DNA from: Methylomonas koyamae
GTDB taxonomy: Bacteria; Pseudomonadota; Gammaproteobacteria; Methylococcales; Methylomonadaceae
Direction: 5' to 3'
DNA length: 64,000 nucleotides
NCBI RefSeq assembly: GCF_006483455.1
Contig: NZ_PPPU01000022.1
Location: 1-64,000 of the forward strand
Shown: one piece after another, positions 28,036 through 37,508 of the stretch
Layout of the letters: the number at the start of each line of letters is the position of its first letter
Numbering within the stretch: the first letter of the stretch is position 1
Notes under the pieces: generated by a model
The model's input: only the letters and a program-made list of their open reading frames with translations
What the model was told of the DNA's origin: nothing
Database searches by the model: none
Program-made: the position numbers and the translations under genes

Positions 28036-28440
28036 ATGAAAGTTCAAGAAGAAAACGCCGCATACGACGAAATCAACGTCACGCCGATGCTGGATCTGGC
28101 TTACGTGTTGTTGGTGGTGTTCATCCTGATGACCACCGCCGCGGTGCAGGGCGTCCAGGTCAATCTGCCCAAGGCCAGCAACACCCCAAGTTTGGCCAAA
28201 CCGCAAACCAAGGCCATTACAGTCACTGCCGACGGCACCATTTTTCTGGATACCTTTCCGGTGACGATGGAACAGCTCGAATCCACGCTGCTGCAATACA
28301 AGGCGGCAAATCCGGAATTGCCGGTGGTGGTCAAGGGCGATGCCACGGTGCAATACCAAAGCGTGGTCGACATTCTGGCATTGCTGGGCCGACTGGAAAT
28401 CACCCAGGTCGGTCTGGTCACGCAGAACCTCGTGAAATAA
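28036..28440 (+). CDS. exbD: ExbD/TolR-family biopolymer transport protein
   Basis: A 134-residue protein with a short cytoplasmic tail, one transmembrane helix and a periplasmic domain. The helix carries the essential Asp in TPMLDLAYVLLVVFIL. It should form the proton-driven motor with the preceding ExbB-like fusion. The ATG at 28036 gives the normal ExbD N-terminus; an in-frame extension further upstream is unlike the family. Confidence 0.9.
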   Translation: MKVQEENAAYDEINVTPMLDLAYVLLVVFILMTTAAVQGVQVNLPKASNTPSLAKPQTKAITVTADGTIFLDTFPVTMEQLESTLLQYKAANPELPVVVKGDATVQYQSVVDILALLGRLEITQVGLVTQNLVK

Positions 28441-28449
28441 GTTGGCGCG

Positions 28450-29112
28450 ATGTCGAAAAAGAAGCATTGGCGGGTTTACATACCCATGGTGATAGGCGCC
28501 TTGATCGCTGCCGTGGCGATTTTTTATATCGTCAAAGTCATCATCGACTTTGCCGGTAACAAACCGGCCAAAAACGAAAAGAAAATCCAACCTATCACCT
28601 TGCTGAAACCGCCGCCACCGCCGCCGCCGCCACCGAAAGTGGAGAAGCCGCCCGAGCCGGAAATCAAGGAAAAAATCAAGGAACCGGAGCCGGAACCCGA
28701 GCCTGAGCCGGAACCCGAACCGGAACAGGCACCGCCGCGCGATTTGGGGCTGGATGCCGAAGGCGCGGCCGGTTCCGACGGTTTCGGTCTGGCGGCGCGT
28801 AAGGGCGGCACCGGCCTGTTCGGCGGCGGCAGCGGCAATCCCTACGCCTGGTACGGCGGTCTGATCAAGAACGGCATTTCGGCTCTGCTGAACAACCACG
28901 AGGAGCTGCGGCGCAAGGGCTATACCGCCATCGTCAAAGTCTGGTTAAAGGCGGACGGTTCAGTAGAACGGGTGGAGTTAGCCAAGGGCAGCAACGATGC
29001 CGAAATCGACGAGCTGTTGAGCCGTTTGCTGAACAAGTTCGACCGGGTCGCGGAACCGCCGCCGCCCGGCATGCAGCAACCGGTCAAATTGAAGATTTCA
29101 TCGAGAATTTAA
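28450..29112 (+). CDS. tonB: TonB-like energy transducer
   Basis: A 220-residue protein with one N-terminal membrane helix (about 11-33), a Pro run and a PEPEPE-type periplasmic spacer, and a C-terminal TonB-like domain (YTAIVKVWLKADGSVERVEL). It starts 9 bases after exbD. Because it sits in a two-partner secretion locus with no TonB-dependent receptor gene, it may energise export or surface release rather than import; this is inference. Confidence 0.88.
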   Translation: MSKKKHWRVYIPMVIGALIAAVAIFYIVKVIIDFAGNKPAKNEKKIQPITLLKPPPPPPPPPKVEKPPEPEIKEKIKEPEPEPEPEPEPEPEQAPPRDLGLDAEGAAGSDGFGLAARKGGTGLFGGGSGNPYAWYGGLIKNGISALLNNHEELRRKGYTAIVKVWLKADGSVERVELAKGSNDAEIDELLSRLLNKFDRVAEPPPPGMQQPVKLKISSRI

Positions 29113-29134
29113 AAATCATAGGTAGAACAAAACA

Positions 29135-30829
29135 ATGGCGAACAAAACACGGCTGATGGCCTTGGCGCTGTCGGGGATGATCGGCAGCGTCCAGGCCGGC
29201 GAGAAGGAAGAATTGCTGAAGCTGCGCAACACCACCACCAATTTGATCAAACAATTGGTGAAGCAAGGCATCTTGACCGACAAAGCGGCCAACGAAATGA
29301 TCAAGCAGGCCGAAGCCGACGCCGGCCAACAGGCCGCTGCCGCCAAAGCGGCCGGGGAGAAAGAGGCCGTGCCGGCCGACGAAGTGCGGGTGGCTTACGT
29401 GCCGGACTTCGTCAAGGACGAGATTCGCCAGCAAGTGCGCAGCGAACTGCGTGAAGAAGTGGTCGGCGACGTGATGCAAAAAGCCAAGAACGAACAATGG
29501 GGCTTACCGAATGCGTTGCCGGACTGGACCCGCAAGTTCAAATTGTCCGGCGATTTGCGCTTGCGTTCGCAGCACGATTATCAGGCACCGGACAATATCC
29601 CAAATTCTTATCTGGATTACCAGGCTATCAACAATGCCGGCGGTGTGACCAATGCCGGCCTGGATGCGTTTTACAACACCACCGAAGACCGCCATCGTTT
29701 CCGGGAAAGGTTGCGGATCGGTATCGATGCCAACGTCACCGACAACTTGAAGGCCGGCGTCAGGCTGGCGACCGGCAACCAGCGCGATCCGGTATCGACC
29801 AACCAGGACTTGGCTAACTTCGGTAATCATTACGATTTCACGGTCGACCGCGCCTACCTGCAATACGATGCGACCGACGACAACAAATTCAAATGGTTGA
29901 CGCTGAGCGGCGGCCGGATCAAGAACCCGTGGTATACCGGCGGCGGCGAGTTTACCGGCGGTAGCGAGTTGCTGTGGGATGTCGATTTGTCGTTCGAGGG
30001 CTTCGCCGCGACATGGCGCCACCACTTGGGCGACTCCGGCAGACTGATGGATGCGGGAGACCAGAGCCATCAGGCTTATCTGACGGTCGGCGCGTTTCCG
30101 TTGCAGGAAAGCAGTTTCAGCAGCGACAAATGGCTGTTGGGCGGCCAGGCCGGCATGGATTGGGCCTTTACCAACCAGGATAATTTGAAATTGGCCGCGG
30201 CGTATTACGATTACGTCAATCTGCAGGCCAGGCAAAATACCACCCCTTCCGGCACCTGCGACACCAACAATCGAGCCAATACCGCCTCGCGACCGCAGTT
30301 TATGCAAGGCGGCAATACCTTGGCGACGATTTGTAAGGAAGGCACCCGCTTGGCGCCCGGCACCTTGCCGGCCATGGTCGGTTTGGCGTCGGATTTCAAC
30401 ATCGTCAATATCAATGCTTCTTACGACATGGCCTTGTTCGCGCCGTACCATCTACGCATCAGCGGCGACTACGCCAGAAACATCGGCTTCGACAAACAGG
30501 AAGTCAGTCGCTTGTACGGTTCCGCGGTCGATGCCAAGACCACGGCCTGGCAGTTCCGCGCCGATTTCGGTTGGCCCAAGGCGGAAGTCGCCGGGCATTG
30601 GAACGTATTCGCCGCTTATAAATACGTCGGCCGAGATTCGGTGTTGGACGCGTTTACCGATTCGGATTTCCATTTGGGCGGCACCAACGTCAAAGGCTGG
30701 TTCATCGGCGGCAACTACGGTTTGATGAAAAACGTCTGGTTGACCGGACGCTGGCTGACGGCCGATATGATCAGCGGCCCGACCTGGGGCGTCGACGTGC
30801 TGCAAATGGATATCAACACCCAGTTCTAG
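29135..30829 (+). CDS. putative porin (Porin_5 type)
   Basis: A 564-residue outer-membrane protein. A signal peptide (to about VQA, residue 21) is followed by a helical, possibly trimeric coiled segment (EELLKLRNTTTNLIKQLV), then a barrel beginning at WTRKFKLSGDLRLRSQHDY and ending in MDINTQF with the C-terminal Phe typical of outer-membrane proteins. The helical N-terminus plus barrel is the Porin_5 pattern. It lies 22 bases after tonB in the same operon and may be the outer-membrane partner of this TonB motor. Its substrate is unknown. Confidence 0.82.
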   Translation: MANKTRLMALALSGMIGSVQAGEKEELLKLRNTTTNLIKQLVKQGILTDKAANEMIKQAEADAGQQAAAAKAAGEKEAVPADEVRVAYVPDFVKDEIRQQVRSELREEVVGDVMQKAKNEQWGLPNALPDWTRKFKLSGDLRLRSQHDYQAPDNIPNSYLDYQAINNAGGVTNAGLDAFYNTTEDRHRFRERLRIGIDANVTDNLKAGVRLATGNQRDPVSTNQDLANFGNHYDFTVDRAYLQYDATDDNKFKWLTLSGGRIKNPWYTGGGEFTGGSELLWDVDLSFEGFAATWRHHLGDSGRLMDAGDQSHQAYLTVGAFPLQESSFSSDKWLLGGQAGMDWAFTNQDNLKLAAAYYDYVNLQARQNTTPSGTCDTNNRANTASRPQFMQGGNTLATICKEGTRLAPGTLPAMVGLASDFNIVNINASYDMALFAPYHLRISGDYARNIGFDKQEVSRLYGSAVDAKTTAWQFRADFGWPKAEVAGHWNVFAAYKYVGRDSVLDAFTDSDFHLGGTNVKGWFIGGNYGLMKNVWLTGRWLTADMISGPTWGVDVLQMDINTQF

Positions 30830-30842
30830 GCGAGGAGGCGAC

Positions 30843-31502
30843 ATGAAGCGGTATCAGATTACCTGGCATTTGCCGGCGGGATTGTTGCTGGCGCTGGCAG
30901 TTTCGGCGACGGTTTCGGCCGCGCCGCGCGAGGCGTCTAAAGACAGTGGCGCGGTCTTGAAACTGCAGGGCATGGTGAAAAGCCTGACCGCCGAGCGCGA
31001 CGCGGCCCAGGCCGAAACCGCCAAACTGAACGAGCAACTCAAGCAGTTGGAGCAACTGAAGAAAGAGCATTCCGCCGCCGTCGCGGCCAAGGAGCAACTT
31101 GGTAGCGAATTGTCGGCCCAGCGCAATGCTGCCGGCGAAGTGCGCGAACGTCTGGAAAAATCCAACGCCCGCTTGCAGGAGGCCTTCTCCAAAAACCAGG
31201 AGCTTAGCCAGGCTAAGGCCGAATTGGCCGGACAGTTGGCGGCGTTGAAAGGCAAGCAGCAGACAACCGAGCAGCAGTTGAACGTTTGCGGCGAGCATAA
31301 TCTGAAGCTCTATGAAGCCGGAAAGGACTTGCTGCAGCGCTACCAGAACAAGGGCGCCCTGTCCGGTTTGCTGGAGCAGGAAACCTTGTTGCAGTTCAAT
31401 AGTGTGGAAATGGAAAACATCGTCCAGGAATACGAAGACAAATTGCGTGCCGGCAAGCTGGCGGAGCAAACCGCGGCCGAGGCCGGCATTCCCGCCCAAT
31501 AA
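30843..31502 (+). CDS. secreted coiled-coil protein
   Basis: A 219-residue exported protein. A signal peptide (about 1-27, ending VSA-A) leads one long Gln/Glu/Lys/Ala-rich coiled coil (residues about 35-140), then a short region with a single Cys (LNVCGEHN). No family name can be given. It follows the porin by 13 bases and closes the operon, suggesting a periplasmic linker or chaperone for the porin/TonB apparatus. Confidence 0.7.
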   Translation: MKRYQITWHLPAGLLLALAVSATVSAAPREASKDSGAVLKLQGMVKSLTAERDAAQAETAKLNEQLKQLEQLKKEHSAAVAAKEQLGSELSAQRNAAGEVRERLEKSNARLQEAFSKNQELSQAKAELAGQLAALKGKQQTTEQQLNVCGEHNLKLYEAGKDLLQRYQNKGALSGLLEQETLLQFNSVEMENIVQEYEDKLRAGKLAEQTAAEAGIPAQ

Positions 31503-31515
31503 GCCTTTTCGTTGC

Positions 31516-31550
31516 CGGGGTGCGGCGTCATGTCGCACCTCGTTTCCCCG
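31516..31550 (+). terminator. probable terminator of the exbB-to-coiled-coil operon
   Basis: GGTGCG (31519-31524) and CGCACC (31534-31539) form a stem around a 9-base loop, and outer GGGG/CCCC bases can extend it. The following sequence is only weakly T-rich. Confidence 0.4.
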
Positions 31551-31791
31551 CAAATTACCGAAGCCAGTACCAGTTTAACGATACAAATAAGTTAAAATCG
31601 GGCTAGCAGCGTTTTTAAAGCGGCTAAGGAAACGATATTCGAAGTTCCGTTTTTCGACGGAAGATCATTGCGGACCAGATATAAGGCGTTGATTTTTCAG
31701 TGTCTATTTGAATCTGTTCCGGGCGGGATGGAGTCATCCGCTTCGACCGGCGCGTCCTAAACAACCACACGCAAGAATCATCGAGATACTC

Positions 31792-34176
31792 ATGACAACA
31801 CATAATTTTTTGAAAAATCTGGGCATTGTTGTTTTGACGACCGGATTGGTGGCCTGTAACGGCGCCGAGGAACGGAAAGCGAAATACATGGAAGAGGGTA
31901 AGCAGCTGTTTCAAGCGGGCGATTACGAGAAAGCCCAATTGGCCTTTAAAAACGTTCTGCAAATCGATCCGAAAGACGCCGAAAGCCGGTTTCAAATGGC
32001 TGAGGCCCTAAGCAAGCAAGGTAAAATCGAAGCCGCGTTCAAGGAATACAGCGGCGTTGTCGCCAGCAGCGAGAATCATGTGATGGCCAGAGTCAGGGTC
32101 GGCCAATTGCTGCTACTGAATCGAATGGTCGACGATGCCGAAAAAATGGTCGGTGAAGCGCTGGCGAAAGAACCGGACAACGTCGAAGCGCTGGTATTGC
32201 TGGCCGGCGTGCAATCAGCCAAAAACAATAACGACGGCGCCATTGCTTCGGTCGAGCGCGCGCTGAAGCAAAGTCCGGACGACGTGCCGGCTACATTGAT
32301 GATGGCATCGATTCAAACCCGTCTGGACAAAACCGATCAGGCCATTGCGCTATTGCAACAGGCGATTGCCAAAAAGACAGACAATGTGCCGCTGCGCAGC
32401 ATGTTGGCCGGTTTGTACGCCAAAACCCAGAATGCGGCGGAAGCCGAGAATACGCTGGCGGACATCGTCAAGCTCGAACCGCAGCAATTGCAGCATTACC
32501 GCAGCCTGGCGCTGTTTCAGGTCGGCACTCAGCAAGTCGACAAGGCCGAAGCCACTTTGCGTAACGCCGTCGCCCAAATGCCGGACAACGATACTGCAAA
32601 AACCTACTTAATCGATTTTTTGCTGGAAAAGCGCGGGCCGGAAGTGGCGATTGCCGAACTGCTGCCGATGATCGAGCAAAAGCCGGATGCCTACGAATTG
32701 AAATTCAAACTGGCTAACATCCATCTGGCCAAAAAAGAATTCGACAAGGCCGAATCCACTTTGAAAGAAATTGTCGACCGCGACAAATTAGGCCCGAACG
32801 CGATCACCGCGCGCAATAAATTGGCCGCCTTGTATGCCTTGACCAAACGCGGCGACGAAGCCAAAGCCCTGATCAAGGAAGTACTGGAAAACAATCCGCG
32901 CGACGCCGAAGCGTTGACGATGCGCGGCCAATTTGCGCTGGCGGAAAACCGGATTCCGGACGCAATCGCCGACTTCCGGGCGGTGCTGGTCGATCAGCCC
33001 AACAACACCGGCGTGTTGAAAATGCTGTCGGCGGCGCATCTGCGCAATAACGAAGATGAACTGGCGCGCGAGAACATGGAAAAAGTCGTGTCGCTGACAC
33101 CGACCGACGAAACCGCGCAACTGGATTTGGTCGGCCTGTTTTTGAAAGGTAATAAGCCCGACCAAGCCAAAGCCCAACTTGAATCTTTGCTGAAAGCCAA
33201 TCCGAAAAGCTTGAAGGGTCTGGAAGCTCTGTTCAAACTGGAAGTGACGCAAAAGCACTGGGACAAAGCCCAAGCCGCGGCCAAGCAGGTGCAGGATTTG
33301 AACGACAAGGACGCTACCGGTTTTTACATGTCCGGTTTGGCCTACCAGGCGGAAAACAAGCTGGCGGAAAGTGTCGAAGCCTTTAGCAAGGCCTTGGAGC
33401 GGAAACCGGATGCGGTGGAGCCTTTGACCGAAATGGTGAAAAGCTATCTGGTGTTAAAACAATCGGACAAAGCCTTGGCCAAGTTGCAACAGGTGGTCAA
33501 ACAACAGCCGGACCATTTCGTCGCCTATAACCTGATCGGTGGCGCCTATCTGAACGAGCAGAAGTTTGCCGAAGCCAAAACCGCTTACCAGAAGGCGCAG
33601 TCGATCAAACCCGATTGGTATAGCCCTTATCGCAACTTGGCCTTGATCGAACTGGCCCAGAAAAACAAAGCCGGCGCGATCGATATTTATAAAAAAGGTA
33701 TCGAGAAAACTGGCGGAGCCATGGAACTGGTCGACGATCTGGCTCGTTTGTACCACCGCGACGGTCAGAATCAGGAAGTGTTAGCCCTGTATGAAGCTTC
33801 CTACAAACAGCATCCCGATTCGGCGGTGGCGGTCAATAATCTGGCAAGCTACTTGTCGGATTTCGCGGCGACGCCGGAAAATCTGGAGCGGGCTGCCAAA
33901 CTGGCAGAACCCCTGCTGAAAACCAACAACCCAAATATGCTGGATACCGTGGCCTGGATTGCCTACAAGCAGGGCAATTACGACAAGGCCAAGGAAATCA
34001 TGAACAAGTCGATCGAACGCGACGCACAATCGCCGATCAGCAACTACCACATGGGCATGATTTATTACAAAACCAACGATCCGGTCAAAGCTCGCGAGTA
34101 TCTGCAAAAAGCGGTCGACAAGAAAGTCGAGTTCGACGGCTTGGCCGAAGCCAAGGAAGTGCTCGGCAAGCTGTAA
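31792..34176 (+). CDS. TPR-repeat lipoprotein (PrsT-like)
   Basis: A 794-residue lipoprotein. The lipobox is LVAC with the lipidated Cys at residue 22. The rest is a continuous array of tetratricopeptide repeats, starting with YMEEGKQLFQAGDYEKAQLAF and ending near the C-terminus. Architecture and size resemble PrsT, the TPR lipoprotein of exosortase/PEP-CTERM exopolysaccharide loci, but no exosortase or polysaccharide gene is adjacent. A scaffold for envelope assembly is likely. ATG 31792 gives the lipoprotein signal; longer starts do not. Confidence 0.8.
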   Translation: MTTHNFLKNLGIVVLTTGLVACNGAEERKAKYMEEGKQLFQAGDYEKAQLAFKNVLQIDPKDAESRFQMAEALSKQGKIEAAFKEYSGVVASSENHVMARVRVGQLLLLNRMVDDAEKMVGEALAKEPDNVEALVLLAGVQSAKNNNDGAIASVERALKQSPDDVPATLMMASIQTRLDKTDQAIALLQQAIAKKTDNVPLRSMLAGLYAKTQNAAEAENTLADIVKLEPQQLQHYRSLALFQVGTQQVDKAEATLRNAVAQMPDNDTAKTYLIDFLLEKRGPEVAIAELLPMIEQKPDAYELKFKLANIHLAKKEFDKAESTLKEIVDRDKLGPNAITARNKLAALYALTKRGDEAKALIKEVLENNPRDAEALTMRGQFALAENRIPDAIADFRAVLVDQPNNTGVLKMLSAAHLRNNEDELARENMEKVVSLTPTDETAQLDLVGLFLKGNKPDQAKAQLESLLKANPKSLKGLEALFKLEVTQKHWDKAQAAAKQVQDLNDKDATGFYMSGLAYQAENKLAESVEAFSKALERKPDAVEPLTEMVKSYLVLKQSDKALAKLQQVVKQQPDHFVAYNLIGGAYLNEQKFAEAKTAYQKAQSIKPDWYSPYRNLALIELAQKNKAGAIDIYKKGIEKTGGAMELVDDLARLYHRDGQNQEVLALYEASYKQHPDSAVAVNNLASYLSDFAATPENLERAAKLAEPLLKTNNPNMLDTVAWIAYKQGNYDKAKEIMNKSIERDAQSPISNYHMGMIYYKTNDPVKAREYLQKAVDKKVEFDGLAEAKEVLGKL

Positions 34177-34197
34177 ACCGCCGCGCTTCGCCACCGG

Positions 34198-34231
34198 AAA
34201 ACGCCGTCCCGCAAGGGCCGGCGTTTTTTTT
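34198..34231 (+). terminator. Rho-independent terminator of the TPR gene
   Basis: AAAACGCCG and CGGCGTTTT pair as a 9-base stem, extended inward by CCC-GCAA-GGG, followed by a run of eight T. It lies 22 bases past the stop. Confidence 0.9.
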
Positions 34232-34381
34232 GCCCTCAGGTTTTGCTATGTACTGGTGTGTTCATGCTTTATCTTTTTTTTCGATTTAATAATCGATATT
34301 TACCGTTTCAAACGGCTATTTGTTTTTCGTAACATGTTTCGCAACGGGAGTTCTTATGCAGTTCATGCGCGCGGAGACCAC

Positions 34382-34555
34382 ATGCAAATCCAATTCGAAA
34401 CCGACTTTTCAACATCGGCCCAGCAGCAAGAGCTGGTCAGGCAAGTCATTGCCATCTTGCGGGGGCTGCGTTTCGGTTCGGTGGAAATCGTGGTGCACGA
34501 CGGCCGTGTGGTACAAATCGAGAAACATGAAAAGTTTCGCGTGAAAAGTGCCTGA
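34382..34555 (+). CDS. YezD family protein (DUF2292)
   Basis: A 57-residue small protein. The core FGSVEIVVHDGRVVQIEKHEK is the DUF2292/YezD signature. ATG 34382 is preceded by GGAGA and gives the family's normal length; an upstream in-frame start would add a poorly conserved tail. Its function is unknown, but relatives are often found beside sulfate uptake and cysteine genes, as here. Confidence 0.8.
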   Translation: MQIQFETDFSTSAQQQELVRQVIAILRGLRFGSVEIVVHDGRVVQIEKHEKFRVKSA

Positions 34556-34684
34556 CGCATCTAACCCCAGTTCTACCGTACCCGCGGCGAAAAAACCAAT
34601 AGCACCGATAACCGACCGGATCGCCGGAAGTTAGCCAATCAGGAATTTTGATTCCACGTCTGCAACCGAATACACGAGTTAACC

Positions 34685-36190
34685 ATGAGAAGAAAACACA
34701 TCAGCGCACGATCGGCGACCGGTGCGATCGGCTTACTGCTCGGCCTAATTGGGAACGTCGGCGCCGAGGATTATTACCGGCCGACCAAAGGCTACCGGGT
34801 GGAACCGGCACCGGATACGCCGGCTTATGTCAGAAACTTGAGCAAAACCCAATTCGAACAATTCCGCAATGTAGAGTGGCTGGACGTCGGTCTGGATTTT
34901 CGCAGCCGTTACGAATACCGGGAAAACGATTACCGCCCGGTAGGAGCAAACAACAGCGGAGTTTACCGGCCCGATCCCGACAATATCTGGTTGTTACGAA
35001 CCCGGGCTTTTCTGGGGGTAAAGGATATTCTCGATCCGCTACGCTTTGTCATGGAATTGGAGGACGCCCGCAGTTATAACGGCCTCTACTCGCGGACCGA
35101 CGCCGACGTCAACGAATTCGAAATGATCCAGGGCTATGCCGAGTTGTATTTCGCCAATGCCTTGGGCCATAACCGGCCGATCAGCATTCGCGCCGGTCGC
35201 CAGCATCTGGAGCTACTGGACCGGCGCTTGGTCGGTAACAACGAGTTCCGCAATACCACCAACAATTTCGAAGGTTATCGGGTGCGGTTCGGCAAGAAGC
35301 AGAACAACTGGGATCTGGATACCTTCGTATTTCAACCGGTCGACCGCTTGAAATACGACTTCGACCAGCCCGACGAAGACACCTGGTTCTATGGCGCGGT
35401 GTTCAGTTGGAAGCAATGGTCGGACTATGTGACGATCCAACCGTATTTTCTGGGTAAGCACGTCGATGGCGATCCGCGCAATCCGATCAACGCCAACCGC
35501 AAGGCCGATGCTGATATTTATTCACCGGGTTTACGGGTTTACGGCTTGTTTTGGGACAGCGGCTTCGATTTCGATGCCGATATCACCAAGCAGTTCGGTC
35601 ACCAAGGTCGCTTGACCGGAACCAACCGCAATAACTATTCGCAGATCGTCGAACAACACGACGCGTTGGCTTACTCGCTGGAGTTGGGTTACACCTTCGA
35701 CCACGACTGGAAACCCCGCGCCAGCCTGTATTACGGCTACGGTACCGGCGATAAAACCGGCGGCGACCGCACCAATCAACGCTTCGATGCTTTTTACGGC
35801 TTTAACCAGCCTTGGTCGCGCAACGACTATTACTCGTGGGATAACATTCATGCCCCCAAGGCGCGGTTGGAATTTACGCCCTACAAGGATGTGCGGATCG
35901 ATACCGGTTACAACGCCTATTGGCTGGAAAGCGATGCCGGCGGATGGCGGCGGGCCGGTTTGGGTAACGGCAACGGCAAGACCTTTATGGGTCACGAATT
36001 CGATATCCGCCTGCGCCACAAGTTGAATGCTTTCGTGGATTGGAGCTTGAGTTACGCCCATTACACGCCCGGAGACTATACGACCTCTTTGGCCAGAACC
36101 AACGGCCCTTTTACCAACGAACCGAGCAACTTCTTTTATTTCGAAGTTTCGCTGAACGCATTCGGCGACGGCAAGCCCAAATATCATTAA
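34685..36190 (+). CDS. alginate-export-type outer-membrane channel
   Basis: A 501-residue barrel protein. After a signal peptide (about 1-28, ending VGA) the sequence shows alternating aromatic strands with LDVGLDFRSRYEYRENDYRP, IRAGRQHLELLDRRLVGNN and a C-terminal FFYFEVSLNAFGDGKPKYH, as in the alginate_export (AlgE-like) family. No alginate synthesis gene is present. Its place directly before sbp-cysTWA suggests an outer-membrane pore for sulfate or another anionic sulfur source; that role is inference. Confidence 0.82.
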   Translation: MRRKHISARSATGAIGLLLGLIGNVGAEDYYRPTKGYRVEPAPDTPAYVRNLSKTQFEQFRNVEWLDVGLDFRSRYEYRENDYRPVGANNSGVYRPDPDNIWLLRTRAFLGVKDILDPLRFVMELEDARSYNGLYSRTDADVNEFEMIQGYAELYFANALGHNRPISIRAGRQHLELLDRRLVGNNEFRNTTNNFEGYRVRFGKKQNNWDLDTFVFQPVDRLKYDFDQPDEDTWFYGAVFSWKQWSDYVTIQPYFLGKHVDGDPRNPINANRKADADIYSPGLRVYGLFWDSGFDFDADITKQFGHQGRLTGTNRNNYSQIVEQHDALAYSLELGYTFDHDWKPRASLYYGYGTGDKTGGDRTNQRFDAFYGFNQPWSRNDYYSWDNIHAPKARLEFTPYKDVRIDTGYNAYWLESDAGGWRRAGLGNGNGKTFMGHEFDIRLRHKLNAFVDWSLSYAHYTPGDYTTSLARTNGPFTNEPSNFFYFEVSLNAFGDGKPKYH

Positions 36191-36391
36191 TTAAACGCTC
36201 ATTCCCCCTGAGCAGGTTTGGCCGGTTGGTCGAGCCGGGCGGAGCCGTGGGTTTTTATATCCCTAAATAAGATATGTATCTCGAAAACGATCATTTTAAA
36301 TCAGATAAAAGGCCGCGTACCATATCGCCAAAGGTGTTAAAGCCGGGCGTTTCGGCTACCGAGTACCGAATCAATCTCTTGAGGAGTCATT

Positions 36392-37396
36392 ATGAAGCTG
36401 AGTTACACCGTTAAATCCGTGCTGCTTGCGTTAGGCCTGCTGGCCAGCGCCACGGCGGTGGCGGACCGGACCATCCTGAACGTGTCGTACGACCCGACCC
36501 GCGAGTTCTATCAGGATTTCAACAAGGAATTCATCAAGTACTGGAAACAAAAAACCGGCGAGGACGTTAACGTTCAGCAATCGCACGGCGGCGGCGGCAA
36601 ACAGACCCGGGCGGTGATCGACGGCCTGGAAGCCGACGTGGTGACTTTGGCCCTGTCCTACGACATCGACCAGATCGCCGAGAAAGCCAATTTGCTGCCG
36701 AAAGACTGGCAAAAACGGCTGCCGGACAACAGCCTGCCGTACACCTCGACCATCGTGTTTCTGGTGCGTAAAGGCAATCCCAAAGGGATCAAGGACTGGG
36801 GCGATCTGACCCAGGACGGCTTGCAAGTGATCACCCCCAATCCCAAAACCTCAGGCGGCGCCCGCTACAACTATCTGGCGGCCTGGGCCTACGGCGAGAA
36901 GAAATTCGGCAGCAAGGACGCCGCCAAGGATTTCGTCAAAAAGCTGTTTAAAAACGTGCCGGTACTGGACTCCGGCGCCCGCGGCTCGACCACGACCTTT
37001 ATTCAACGCGGCATCGGCGATGTCTTGATTACCTGGGAAAACGAAGCCTTCCTGGCCTTGAAGGAGTTCGGCGCCAGCGAATATGAAATCGTCGTGCCGC
37101 CGACCAGCATCAAAGCCGAAACGCCGGTGACCGTGGTCGACAAAGTGGTCAAGAAAAACGGCACCCAGGACTTGGCCGAAGCCTATTTGAATTATCTGTA
37201 CACCCCGATTGGCCAAAAATTGGTGGCCAAGCATTTCTATCGGCCGTCGCATCCGGAACACGCCGATGCCGAGGATCTGAAACGCTTCCCGAAACTGGAA
37301 TTGTTCACGGTGAACGAGCGCTTCGGCAGCTGGGCGCAGGTGCAGAAAGAACACTTCGACGACGGCGCCAATTTCGACCAGATCTATACGCCGTAG
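36392..37396 (+). CDS. sbp: periplasmic sulfate-binding protein
   Basis: A 334-residue exported binding protein for the sulfate ABC importer. A signal peptide ends near TAVA-D (residue 24); sulfate-pocket segments [22 protein letters not shown] and [12 protein letters not shown] are intact. The length is normal. A strong GAGGAG ribosome-binding site lies 7 bases before the ATG. It heads the sbp-cysT-cysW-cysA gene order. Confidence 0.96.
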   Translation: MKLSYTVKSVLLALGLLASATAVADRTILNVSYDPTREFYQDFNKEFIKYWKQKTGEDVNVQQSHGGGGKQTRAVIDGLEADVVTLALSYDIDQIAEKANLLPKDWQKRLPDNSLPYTSTIVFLVRKGNPKGIKDWGDLTQDGLQVITPNPKTSGGARYNYLAAWAYGEKKFGSKDAAKDFVKKLFKNVPVLDSGARGSTTTFIQRGIGDVLITWENEAFLALKEFGASEYEIVVPPTSIKAETPVTVVDKVVKKNGTQDLAEAYLNYLYTPIGQKLVAKHFYRPSHPEHADAEDLKRFPKLELFTVNERFGSWAQVQKEHFDDGANFDQIYTP

Positions 37397-37418
37397 AAAG
37401 ATATTGTTGCGAATGAAA

Positions 37419-37498
37419 ATGTAGGTCGGGTTAGCGAAGCGTAACCCGACAAATCGATTGCCAAACGTCGGGTTACGCTTCGCTAACCCGACCTACAT
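37419..37498. repeat. 32-base perfect inverted repeat between sbp and cysT
   Basis: The arms 37419-37450 and 37467-37498 are perfectly complementary around a 16-base loop; the outer ends carry TGTAGGTCGGGTTAGCG. This is the common intergenic GTAGGTCGGGTTA palindrome type. It could fold in the transcript and modulate the ratio of binding protein to permease. Confidence 0.85.
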
Positions 37499-37508
37499 AA
37501 AAATAGTT

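Noticed and set aside
10852-34176. Exosortase/exopolysaccharide biosynthesis locus
   Set aside because: A VPLPA-CTERM substrate and a PrsT-like TPR protein are present, but no exosortase, glycosyltransferase or chain-length gene is in the window.
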